Shown one piece after another: positions 50,868 through 59,200 of a DNA stretch of 64,000 bases. How positions within the stretch are numbered: the stretch's first letter is position 1; every line of letters begins with the position of its first letter. A program made the translations under genes and the position numbers. The stretch is from Ravibacter arvi (lineage in GTDB: Bacteria > Bacteroidota > Bacteroidia > Cytophagales > Spirosomataceae). Where the stretch lies: assembly GCF_039540405.1 (NCBI RefSeq), contig NZ_BAABEY010000016.1, positions 1 through 64,000 of the forward strand. The letters are read 5' to 3'. A model generated the notes under the pieces. It did not search any database. It saw only the letters and a program-made list of their open reading frames with translations, and was not told the DNA's origin.

Positions 50868-52466
50868 TTACTTCGCACCAGGCGTTCCCAAAATACCGGA
50901 CAGGTTTTCATCAAGAATGGACGCAAGCAGTACCTGCCCTGCCGGAAGCAGGTGTACACCGTCCTGCGTGAGATAGGAGAAAACCGGTTTTAGTTGGCTG
51001 TAAGTATCCAGGTAGGGTACACCTTTTTTAGCGGCAACTTTCCCGAATTGTTCCGACAGCTTTTCTACGCGGGCCGCTCCACCCTGATATTTAGCGGCAA
51101 GCCCGGCGTCTGCCCCGTAAGGAGGCGGGGAAACAATGCAGAGCTTGGGAGTGCCCAGACCGGGGTTCCGCCGGACCTCTCCCTTGATTTTTTCAATCAG
51201 CTGATCCAGGTTTTCGGAGATTTCGTTGAACCGGCCGTCGAACTCAGCCTTGCAGTCGTTGGTGCCGAGCATCACTACGACCGCATCCAGCGGGCCTTCC
51301 GCCTGACGGAGATAAGTTTCAATGTTTTTGAGTGTATTCAGCTTCGCCTGGCCGTTGTTATCGAATCCTATTGTGTTGCCTGAAATACAGGTGTTAATCA
51401 CACGGTCTGCATTTCTGAGGAGCCGGAGCTGGTCTACCCAGCCGTTGTCCATGGCGCCGTTCGAATCGCCGATCGCCAGGATGGTCTTCGAGGGTACATG
51501 GGCCAGTGCGTCACCCGGCGGCATTTCATGCCCGCCTTCGAACACGACCAGTCGAACCAGGTCTTTGAACTGGTTTTTGTAGATGATTTTTCGGCCCATA
51601 AAGGTGCCGGTCTCGGCATTCCCCGGTAGCGTTCTTGTTCTGACCATCGTATTTATCAGGGTTTCCGGGACTGCGTCGGCAACTGTTTCGCCTGAAAAAT
51701 CCCGTACCAGCTTGTTGTAAAGGTTCAACGTCTGGCTCACGGGAACGGAGCCCGTGTAACCATCGTGAATACCGCAATAGAGGTTGAGACGGCTGTTTCT
51801 TCTTTCCTGTACGGGCGTTTCCATAAAAAGGGGCGACCGTCTTTTGGCTTCCCTGGTGTCCAGCTGATCACGGTTTCCGGAAGTGGCCGCGGCGATATCA
51901 CCGGCGTATTTGGCGTTACGGCCACGCGATTCGTAATACCAGTCTACCAGGTTGTAAATGCCGACATAAGCGGAGAAGCTCCGGATATTGTGTTTTGATT
52001 TCATATAGGCAAGCACCGTAGCATAGCCTCCCCCGCTCACACCGATTACGTGGATATTGTTCCGGTCAACGCTGGCCTGGGAAAGGCCGTAGCCGATGGC
52101 ATCGTCTATATCGCTGATCACCAGGTCGCTACCCATAGCAGCCTCGCGGTTATTCGGTCCCCTGAAATCAGGGTGAATGTAATGGTAACCGCGGGTTATG
52201 CAAAAGTGTATGAGCGTGTCTTTTTGCTGGTAATTACCGCTCCAGGAGTGAAGGCTGACAATAAGCGGTTTCGGACCTGCGCCGGGCGCTTTGTAAAAAT
52301 AGGCCATTTGCGGTGTGCCGTCGGAGCTTGACGGAATGCTGACCTTCACTGCCTCAACGGGCCAGTCCCTGGAGGCCGTATCATCCCATTTGGGGTCTTT
52401 CTGGGCATTCAGGTTCGCAGCACTCCAAAACAAACAGAGTACTGAAAGGAAAACAAAAGGTTTCAT
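50868..52466 (-). CDS. Secreted two-domain esterase: alpha/beta hydrolase plus SGNH hydrolase
   Basis: A 532-residue exported protein (signal MKPFVFLSVLCLFWSAANLNAQ). Residues 35-320 form a prolyl-oligopeptidase-like alpha/beta hydrolase with nucleophile Ser144 (IGVSGGGY), a likely Asp235 (GIHDGY) and His313 (GGHEM). Residues 325-532 form an SGNH/GDSL hydrolase: block I AIGDSNG with Ser335, block III GTND (401-404) and the C-terminal DGVHLLPAG with Asp and His. Both triads look complete. Deacetylation of a plant or microbial polysaccharide is the likely role (inference), as both folds occur in carbohydrate esterases. It starts at ATG 52466. No PUL genes are adjacent. Confidence 0.9.
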   Translation of the reverse strand: MKPFVFLSVLCLFWSAANLNAQKDPKWDDTASRDWPVEAVKVSIPSSSDGTPQMAYFYKAPGAGPKPLIVSLHSWSGNYQQKDTLIHFCITRGYHYIHPDFRGPNNREAAMGSDLVISDIDDAIGYGLSQASVDRNNIHVIGVSGGGYATVLAYMKSKHNIRSFSAYVGIYNLVDWYYESRGRNAKYAGDIAAATSGNRDQLDTREAKRRSPLFMETPVQERRNSRLNLYCGIHDGYTGSVPVSQTLNLYNKLVRDFSGETVADAVPETLINTMVRTRTLPGNAETGTFMGRKIIYKNQFKDLVRLVVFEGGHEMPPGDALAHVPSKTILAIGDSNGAMDNGWVDQLRLLRNADRVINTCISGNTIGFDNNGQAKLNTLKNIETYLRQAEGPLDAVVVMLGTNDCKAEFDGRFNEISENLDQLIEKIKGEVRRNPGLGTPKLCIVSPPPYGADAGLAAKYQGGAARVEKLSEQFGKVAAKKGVPYLDTYSQLKPVFSYLTQDGVHLLPAGQVLLASILDENLSGILGTPGAK

Positions 52467-52851
52467 AAAAGGGGTTTAGTGGTCATTCTTTCGGAGATTC
52501 TCTCCTCGCGGAAACTTACTTCCTTAAGTCCGGCCCCTAATTAGGGAATTAATTTTTCAATGTAAAAGAAAGGCCGTCTATTTCGGTATTTTCAAAACGG
52601 TACAAACTCAGGAATCGCCTGCCTCCGGCCCGGTTGTGAGGAGCTTTGCGCTTTTGCCGGAACTATTTATAATGGATACATAATTGGAGGTCGCAGGTCG
52701 AACCTGAAACAAATATTGGCCTTTTTCATTGCAACTGTTAATTTCGCAGCGCTGAATCCGGACAGCAAAACGACATTGCCGGAACAGGGACCGGCCTGAC
52801 AGGGCCCACGGTAGCCGGTAAATGTGCGGAATCAAGTGGAAAAATAAAGAA
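52467..52851. other. Divergent intergenic region esterase / exonuclease
   Basis: A 385-bp spacer. It contains the perfect 12-bp palindrome CCCTAATTAGGG (52535-52546), which could be an operator, but no consensus promoter. Nothing else is supported. Confidence 0.45.
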
Positions 52852-53661
52852 ATGCATAAACTGAACCTGAAAAAGCCGTTGGCATTTTTCGATCTGGAAA
52901 CAACCGGGATCAATGTTGTTCGCGACCGGATTCTGGAGATTTCGATCCTGAAAGCGCTGGTGAACGGCAAGAATGAAGTGAAAACCTGGCGGATCAACCC
53001 CGGAATGCCTATCCCGGTTGAGTCCAGCCTGATTCATGGTATCTATGACGAGGATGTCAAAGATTGCCCGACTTTCAAGGAGGTGGCACGGACAATCGCC
53101 GTATTCCTTGAAGGCTGCGATCTTGCCGGTTTTAACAGCAACCGGTTTGATGTACCTTTACTGGTAGAGGAGTTCCTGAGAGCAGGTGTTGACATAGAAA
53201 TGAAGCACCGGAAACTCGTGGATGTTCAGCGTATTTACCACTTGATGGAGCCTCGGAACCTTTCGGCAGCCTACCGCTTCTATTGCGGTAAAGAACTGTT
53301 AAATGCACATTCGGCGGAAGCGGATACACTGGCTACCTATGAAATTCTGGGCGCACAGGTAGAGCGTTATGCAGGTGTACAAATCAAGGGCGAGAATGGC
53401 GAAATGATTGAGCCGATCGTCAATGATATCAATAAGCTGCATGCGCTTACTGCTACCAGGATGGTGGATTATGCAGGCAGAATGGTGTTTGATGGAAAAG
53501 GCAACGTGATTTTTAACTTCGGAAAGCATTCGGGGAAGCGCGTTCTGGATGTGCTGCAAAGTGAGCCCTCGTACTTTGAATGGATGCTTAAAGGTGATTT
53601 TTCGCTGGATACCAAGCGAAAGCTTACAGAAATTAGATTGCAAAGCTTGAAACAACAATAA
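52852..53661 (+). CDS. DEDDh 3'-5' exonuclease
   Basis: An exonuclease of the DnaQ/ExoX type. The 269-residue protein has ExoI FFDLETTG (Asp14, Glu16), ExoII AGFNSNRFDVPLL and ExoIII HSAEADTLAT (His and Asp). The last 60 residues (FNFGKHSGKRVLDVLQSEPSYFEWML) match the small C-terminal domain often attached to such exonucleases in Bacteroidota. DNA repair or proofreading is likely; the substrate is unknown. I start it at ATG 52852 (MHKLNLKKPLAFF). It is 100 bp upstream of nuoK but probably a separate unit. Confidence 0.93.
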   Translation: MHKLNLKKPLAFFDLETTGINVVRDRILEISILKALVNGKNEVKTWRINPGMPIPVESSLIHGIYDEDVKDCPTFKEVARTIAVFLEGCDLAGFNSNRFDVPLLVEEFLRAGVDIEMKHRKLVDVQRIYHLMEPRNLSAAYRFYCGKELLNAHSAEADTLATYEILGAQVERYAGVQIKGENGEMIEPIVNDINKLHALTATRMVDYAGRMVFDGKGNVIFNFGKHSGKRVLDVLQSEPSYFEWMLKGDFSLDTKRKLTEIRLQSLKQQ

Positions 53662-53666
53662 TAACT

Positions 53667-53698
53667 GTTGGCGCAAGCTGTATTTATATCTAAATTTG
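53667..53698 (+). promoter_or_regulatory. Candidate promoter of nuoKLMN
   Basis: TAAATTTG at 53691-53698 is an exact -7 consensus; GTTG at 53667-53670 is a one-mismatch -33 box with a 20-nt gap. The nuoK ATG is 63 nt downstream. Confidence 0.6.
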
Positions 53699-53761
53699 CC
53701 CGGGCGTATTGATTACGGTCATTGCTAACCAAGAAATAGTACTTTATTATCAGGAATAACT

Positions 53762-54112
53762 ATGTTCCCATTTCCCATGACTCCTCCGGATATCCCTGAG
53801 GTGATCAAAATGGTGCCGTTGCACTACTATCTGTTTTTAAGTACTGCGTTGTTTGTTATCGGCATCGTCGGAGTTTTAACCCGCCGCAATGCAATCGTGA
53901 TTTTTATGTCCGTTGAGTTGATGCTGAATGCAGTAAACCTTCTGCTGATTGCTTTTTCTTCCTACCGATCCGACCCGAATGCCCAGGTATTTGTTTTTTT
54001 CGTAATGGCTGTAGCTGCTGCCGAGGTGGCTGTGGGACTGGCTATTATTGTGATGATCTACAGGAATACCCGGAACACGGACATTGGATTCCTCAAAAAG
54101 CTTAAGTGGTAA
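53762..54112 (+). CDS. nuoK: NADH-quinone oxidoreductase subunit K
   Basis: Small membrane subunit of respiratory complex I, part of the proton path. The 116-residue protein has three transmembrane helices. The two buried glutamates are Glu52 (SVELMLNA) and Glu88 (AAAEVAVG), equivalent to Glu36 and Glu72 of E. coli NuoK. The 16-residue offset means either an N-terminal extension (MFPFPMTPPDIPEVIK) or a true start at ATG 53810 (MVPLHYY), which has an AGGTGA sequence before it. It is the first gene of a KLMN cluster, 11 bp before nuoL. Confidence 0.95.
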   Translation: MFPFPMTPPDIPEVIKMVPLHYYLFLSTALFVIGIVGVLTRRNAIVIFMSVELMLNAVNLLLIAFSSYRSDPNAQVFVFFVMAVAAAEVAVGLAIIVMIYRNTRNTDIGFLKKLKW

Positions 54113-54123
54113 TTTAAATTGCT

Positions 54124-56070
54124 ATGCCAGTATCTTTACTTCTACTGATTCCTTTGCTGCCGTTTGTCGGTTTTCTGATCAACGGGCTGGGATTCAAGCG
54201 GATACCTAATTCTCTTGCGGGTATTTTAGCGGTTTTGGCGGCCTTGGGAAGCTTTGGCCTTTCACTTTATACCTTCAGCCTTTTTCAGGCCGCAGGGTCG
54301 CAAACGGTGGTTGTGCCTGTTTTTGACTGGATTTCGGTCGGAACGCTTAACATACCGTTTTCTTTTCAGATTGATCAGCTTTCACTGCTGATGCTGCTCA
54401 TCATTACCGGAGTAGGGTCGTTGATCCATATTTATTCGGTGGGTTATATGAGCCATGACGCGGGTTTCGGTAAGTTTTTGGCCTACCTCAACCTCTTTTT
54501 GTTCTTCATGCTTCTGCTGGTCCTGGGTTCCAACTATGTGATGATGTTCATCGGATGGGAGGGCGTCGGGCTTTGTTCCTACCTGCTTATCGGGTTCTGG
54601 AATAAAAACACCAGCTACAACGACGCAGCCCGAAAGGCTTTTATCATGAACCGTGTCGGTGACCTGGGCTTCCTGCTCGGTATCTTCGCTATCATTGCGG
54701 CGTTCGGTTCTGTGGAGTTCTCCGAAATCTTCAGCAAGGCACAGGCATTTTCGGTAGGCGATCCTGTTATTGTGACCATTACCCTGCTTCTTTTTGTGGG
54801 TGCTATGGGCAAGTCGGCGCAGATACCGCTGTATACGTGGTTACCGGATGCGATGGCTGGTCCTACACCTGTTTCGGCACTGATCCACGCAGCTACCATG
54901 GTGACGGCCGGTATCTATATGGTAATTCGTTCCAATATTCTCTATTCGCTTGCTCCGGCTACACTTGAAGCCGTTGCGATTATAGGGGCGGCTACCGCCT
55001 TACTGGGCGCGTCAATAGGGTTGCTTCAAAATGATATCAAGAAAGTGCTGGCCTATTCAACTGTCAGCCAGCTCGGGTATATGTTCATTGCGTTAGGCGT
55101 GGCGGCTTACTCTTCGTCCATGTTCCATGTAATTACACATGCTTTTTTCAAGGCATTGCTATTCCTGGGAGCGGGAAGTGTCATTCACGCCATGTCCAAT
55201 GAGCAGGATATCCGTTCGATGGGAGGCTTGAGAAAGCATCTTCCCGTTACATTTTTGACATTTTTCATTGGTACCTGGGCTATTGCCGGGCTACCGCCTT
55301 TTGCCGGGTTTTTCTCCAAAGACGAGATTCTTGCTCATGCCTTCGTTCATAACAAGCTGTTATGGGGACTGGGTTTGCTGGGTTCCGTTATGACTTCTTT
55401 CTACATGTTCCGGCTGCTTTTCCTCACCTTTTTCGGTGAATTCCGGGGCACAAAGGAGCAGGCACACCATCTGCACGAGTCTCCGTCTTCTATGACGATC
55501 CCCCTGATTGTGCTGGCCATTCTGTCCGCAGTCGGCGGTTTTATTGGTGTACCGGAAGCACTTCATGGAAGCAACTGGCTGTCGGCGTTCATGGATCCGT
55601 TGTTCGACGGTGCGCGTAAGGTTAATCCTGAGATGTTCGGCCCGCTTGGATTGAGCCATTCAACCGAGTATATGCTGATGGGTATTTCGGTTGCGGCAGC
55701 GCTGCTCGCTGCAATCGCGGCTTATGTGGTGTATGTACAACGGCAATCGCGGCCCGCTCCGGAATCAGTGGAGAGAAAGGGAATCGAGAAGTTGGTTTAC
55801 AACAAATACTATGTTGACGAATTGTATAATGCCGTTTTTGTGAGGCCGGTTATGGTGTTGTCGGACATCTTCTGGAGTTTTGGCGAATTTGTTATCGATT
55901 TGTTCGTGGAAGGGTATGGCGCGGCCGTGGCTTTTCTATCGGGCAGGTTCAGGAAACTGCAGACCGGGTTTACAGGATACTACATTTTCGCTATGGTTTT
56001 GGGAATTGTCCTGATCCTGTTTTGGAACCTGGTGGTCAGACATCATTCACTGTTAAAGGATTTATTGTAA
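54124..56070 (+). CDS. nuoL: NADH-quinone oxidoreductase subunit L
   Basis: Antiporter-like distal membrane subunit of complex I. The 648-residue protein has about 16 transmembrane helices. Glu146 (FIGWEGVGLCSYLL) corresponds to E. coli Glu144, and PTPVSALIHAATMVTAGIYM with Lys- and His-bearing helices follows. After the core there is a linker (about 530-610) and a terminal hydrophobic segment that would form the lateral helix. It starts at ATG 54124, 11 bp after nuoK. Confidence 0.98.
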   Translation: MPVSLLLLIPLLPFVGFLINGLGFKRIPNSLAGILAVLAALGSFGLSLYTFSLFQAAGSQTVVVPVFDWISVGTLNIPFSFQIDQLSLLMLLIITGVGSLIHIYSVGYMSHDAGFGKFLAYLNLFLFFMLLLVLGSNYVMMFIGWEGVGLCSYLLIGFWNKNTSYNDAARKAFIMNRVGDLGFLLGIFAIIAAFGSVEFSEIFSKAQAFSVGDPVIVTITLLLFVGAMGKSAQIPLYTWLPDAMAGPTPVSALIHAATMVTAGIYMVIRSNILYSLAPATLEAVAIIGAATALLGASIGLLQNDIKKVLAYSTVSQLGYMFIALGVAAYSSSMFHVITHAFFKALLFLGAGSVIHAMSNEQDIRSMGGLRKHLPVTFLTFFIGTWAIAGLPPFAGFFSKDEILAHAFVHNKLLWGLGLLGSVMTSFYMFRLLFLTFFGEFRGTKEQAHHLHESPSSMTIPLIVLAILSAVGGFIGVPEALHGSNWLSAFMDPLFDGARKVNPEMFGPLGLSHSTEYMLMGISVAAALLAAIAAYVVYVQRQSRPAPESVERKGIEKLVYNKYYVDELYNAVFVRPVMVLSDIFWSFGEFVIDLFVEGYGAAVAFLSGRFRKLQTGFTGYYIFAMVLGIVLILFWNLVVRHHSLLKDLL

Positions 56071-56116
56071 GCCGGGCCCCGCTCCGCGTCAATATTAGTG
56101 TTATAGACAGATATTT

Positions 56117-57568
56117 ATGCTTACGTTGGTTTTGATATTGATCCCGCTCATTGCCTCCCTGCTTGCCTGCTTCGGTGGGGAAAAGTCGGCAAAGACCATT
56201 GGTTTGGCTGGATCTGCGGCGGCTTTCGGCGCGACGCTTTATGTTTGGCAGAAGTTTGACCCGGCAGCGGGTACGCAGTTTGCCTTCCGCTATCCGTGGC
56301 TGGAATCCATGGGGATTTCTTTTTCCGGGGGAATAGACGGAATCAGTCTTTTGCTTGTTTTTCTGACGACTTTTCTGACACCGCTAATCATTCTTTCCAC
56401 GTTTAACCGCTCGTACCGGAATGCCCCGGCTTTCTACGCGCTGATCCTTTTTATGGAGGCTGCGCTGATCGGGGTGTTTGTGGCTTCGGATGCATTTCTT
56501 TTTTACCTCTTTTTCGAGGCGACGCTGATCCCGATTTATTTCCTGGCGGCCGTTTGGGGCGGAGAGAACAGAAGGCCGGTCACTTTCAAGTTTTTCGTGT
56601 ACACCATGTTCGGCAGTCTTTTCATGCTGGTGGCACTGATTTACCTGTATTTCCAGACGCCGGGTTATCATTCGTCGGACATTCATGCATTTTATAACCT
56701 CGACCTGACCGCAGGGCAGCAGTCGCTGGTATTCCTGGCGTTTTTCCTCGCTTTCGCGATTAAAATGCCTGTATTCCCCTTTCATACCTGGCAACCGGAT
56801 ACCTATGTGGAGGCGCCGACACCGGCTACGATGCTGCTTTCCGGTATTATGCTCAAAATGGGTGTATACGGCTTGATCCGCTTCCTGTTGCCTATTGCTC
56901 CCCTGGGCCTCGATCGTTGGGGCGGACTGGTCATTGTCTTGTCAGTAATCGGGATTATCTACGGTTCCATTATCGCCATCCAGCAGCGCGATATGAAGCG
57001 GCTGATTGCCTATTCTTCCTTTGCGCACGTCGGTTTGATGGCGGCAGGCGTTTTTACCGCCAGTGCAAATGGCTTACAGGGGGCGCTTATCCAGTCGCTT
57101 GCTCACGGGATCAACGTTGTAGGCCTGTTCTTTGTTATTGAAATTATATTTACCCGGGCCGGTTCCCGCTACCTCAGCGAGCTTGGAGGCATCACGCAAC
57201 GCGCGCCTCAGTTATCGGTAGCGTTCCTGGTTATTCTCTTGGGTAGCGTGGCATTGCCGCTTACCAACGGGTTTGTCGGAGAATTTCTCTTGCTGTCGGG
57301 TGTATTTCAGTACAACAACTGGATTGGAGCGGTTGCCGGACTCAGTATTATCCTTGGGGCGGTATACATGCTGAGGCTTTTCCAGAAATCCATGTTCGGG
57401 CAGCAAAGCGAGCTCACAACGGGTTTTTCAGACCTGGATGCAACAGAAAAGGCGGTTTTATTGCCACTTGTGGTAATGGTGATCTGGATAGGTGTTTATC
57501 CTAATTTCTTCCTGAAAATTACCGAGCCTGCTGTGAACCACATCCTCCAGGTGGTCGCAACTCATTAA
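56117..57568 (+). CDS. nuoM: NADH-quinone oxidoreductase subunit M
   Basis: Antiporter-like membrane subunit of complex I with about 14 helices (483 residues). Conserved features are Glu134 (YLFFEATLIPIYF), AIKMPVFPFHTWQPDTYVEAPT and the KRLIAYSSFAHVG helix. It starts at ATG 56117, 46 bp after nuoL, and is followed by nuoN after 90 bp. Confidence 0.98.
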   Translation: MLTLVLILIPLIASLLACFGGEKSAKTIGLAGSAAAFGATLYVWQKFDPAAGTQFAFRYPWLESMGISFSGGIDGISLLLVFLTTFLTPLIILSTFNRSYRNAPAFYALILFMEAALIGVFVASDAFLFYLFFEATLIPIYFLAAVWGGENRRPVTFKFFVYTMFGSLFMLVALIYLYFQTPGYHSSDIHAFYNLDLTAGQQSLVFLAFFLAFAIKMPVFPFHTWQPDTYVEAPTPATMLLSGIMLKMGVYGLIRFLLPIAPLGLDRWGGLVIVLSVIGIIYGSIIAIQQRDMKRLIAYSSFAHVGLMAAGVFTASANGLQGALIQSLAHGINVVGLFFVIEIIFTRAGSRYLSELGGITQRAPQLSVAFLVILLGSVALPLTNGFVGEFLLLSGVFQYNNWIGAVAGLSIILGAVYMLRLFQKSMFGQQSELTTGFSDLDATEKAVLLPLVVMVIWIGVYPNFFLKITEPAVNHILQVVATH

Positions 57569-57658
57569 GAAAAATATGCCGGCTGCACTTACTGTGCCCG
57601 CCGGTTGGTTAAATAAAAGAAATAAAGAAGACAGGGTACTGTCAACAGCAAATAGAAT

Positions 57659-59056
57659 ATGTATCCAATTATTTTATTGTCCGTTTTCGGCATGGCCACT
57701 TTGTTCGTTGGACTGTCCAAGTCAAAGAATTTGCTATTGCCGTCGGCATTGTTGTTTGTGATTGTCGCTTTCCTGAGCGGCCTGGTGGATTGGGGTGAAG
57801 GACAGCTGCTTTATTTCTTCGATATGCTGCGGGTCAATAATGTGACCATAGCATTCGGTTTTATTACCCTGCTTTCGGCCTTTATGGTGATGGCTATGAG
57901 CGGCGGGTTCCTGGATGACGAAGAAGCGCAGCCGGCCGAGTATTTTGCATTGATGATTTTTTCGCTCGTTGGTGCGCTCGTGATGATCGGCTTCGAGAAC
58001 ATGATTATGTTCTTTATCGGCCTTGAAATCCTTTCAATTGCGATGTACGTGCTGGCAGGTAGTGAGAAGAGAAACCTGCGTTCCAACGAAGCTGCCCTGA
58101 AGTATTTTTTGATGGGCGCTTTCGCCTCAGGTATCCTGCTTTTTGGCATAGCCCTGCTTTACGGTGCGACGGGTTCATTCGAGCTGTCGGGTTTCAAAAG
58201 CTACGCTTCTGCCAACGGCGGCCAGACTCCGTTGTTCTATGCCGGTTTGTTTCTTTTGCTTATCGGCATGTTGTTCAAGGTCTCCGCAGCTCCTTTCCAT
58301 TTCTGGACTCCGGATGTTTACGAGGGGTCACCGACTATTTTTACGGCGTTTATGTCTACGGTCGTTAAAACGGCCGGAGTTGTTGCGATTTACCGTCTTC
58401 TTTCCGAGTCGTTCGCATCAATTCAGGGCGAATGGTGGGGTGTGCTTGCGGTAATTACCGTACTGACCCTGTTGACCGGTAATATTACTGCCGCCTCTCA
58501 GAAGAGTTTCAAGCGCATGATGGCCTATTCAAGTATTTCGCATGCCGGCTACCTGTTGATTGCACTTACTGCGCTTACCGAGAAATCGTCGACCGCCATC
58601 GTGTTCTATTCGCTCGCTTATTCGCTGGCTACCATTACCGCTTTCGGAGTACTGATCCTGGTGTCAAAAGTATATCCGCTTACAGAGGACGGACAGCCGA
58701 ATGAATCATTTGAAATCTTCAATGGGCTGGCCGAGAAGAACCCATTGCTGGCTTTTGTATTGACCGTCTCTATGTTATCACTTTCCGGGATACCGCTTAC
58801 CGCGGGTTTCTGGGGCAAGTTCCTAGTATTCAGTACAGCCGCAGAGCGTGGTATGGTGTGGTTGCTGGTGTTTGCTATCCTGATGGCCGTAGTGGGGTTG
58901 TTTTACTACTTCCGTGTGATTATCGCGGTTTATATGAGAGAAGGAGAAACCGGGAAGATCCGTGTAGCGCCGTTCTTTAAAATACTGCTGATTGGGGCTA
59001 CTGTCGCTACGTTGCTTTTTGGCCTGGTGCCGGGGTTGGTAGAGTCGGTGTTGTAG
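57659..59056 (+). CDS. nuoN: NADH-quinone oxidoreductase subunit N
   Basis: Third antiporter-like membrane subunit of complex I (465 residues, about 13-14 helices). Glu123 lies in FFIGLEILSIAMYVL, followed by KYFLMGAFASGILLFG, FKVSAAPFHFWTPDVYEGSPT and KRMMAYSSISHAGYL. It starts at ATG 57659. It is the last gene of K-L-M-N; a repeat-bearing gap separates it from nuoH. Confidence 0.97.
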   Translation: MYPIILLSVFGMATLFVGLSKSKNLLLPSALLFVIVAFLSGLVDWGEGQLLYFFDMLRVNNVTIAFGFITLLSAFMVMAMSGGFLDDEEAQPAEYFALMIFSLVGALVMIGFENMIMFFIGLEILSIAMYVLAGSEKRNLRSNEAALKYFLMGAFASGILLFGIALLYGATGSFELSGFKSYASANGGQTPLFYAGLFLLLIGMLFKVSAAPFHFWTPDVYEGSPTIFTAFMSTVVKTAGVVAIYRLLSESFASIQGEWWGVLAVITVLTLLTGNITAASQKSFKRMMAYSSISHAGYLLIALTALTEKSSTAIVFYSLAYSLATITAFGVLILVSKVYPLTEDGQPNESFEIFNGLAEKNPLLAFVLTVSMLSLSGIPLTAGFWGKFLVFSTAAERGMVWLLVFAILMAVVGLFYYFRVIIAVYMREGETGKIRVAPFFKILLIGATVATLLFGLVPGLVESVL

Positions 59057-59101
59057 GTCGCGGGGACTTTTGACAGATTTTCCGGCCATATAGCCGATAT
59101 C

Positions 59102-59156
59102 TGTTATATTTTCGAAGCATATGCTATATTTTCGGTCGCATGTGCTACATTTTCGG
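59102..59156 (+). repeat. Three phased direct repeats before nuoH
   Basis: The 13-mer TGYTAYATTTTCG occurs at 59102-59114, 59122-59134 and 59143-59155. Start-to-start distances are 20 and 21 bp, close to two turns of B-DNA. The last copy abuts a TACTTTTG promoter element. This has the layout of an operator or activator array. Confidence 0.8.
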
Positions 59157-59164
59157 TACTTTTG
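59157..59164 (+). promoter_or_regulatory. Candidate -7 element TACTTTTG of nuoH
   Basis: Exact TAnnTTTG match 36 nt before the nuoH GTG. The direct repeats lie immediately upstream and would overlap the -33 region. Confidence 0.5.
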
Positions 59165-59200
59165 CCTGGGTAATTGAATCCCTGCAAAGCTTCTTAAGAA

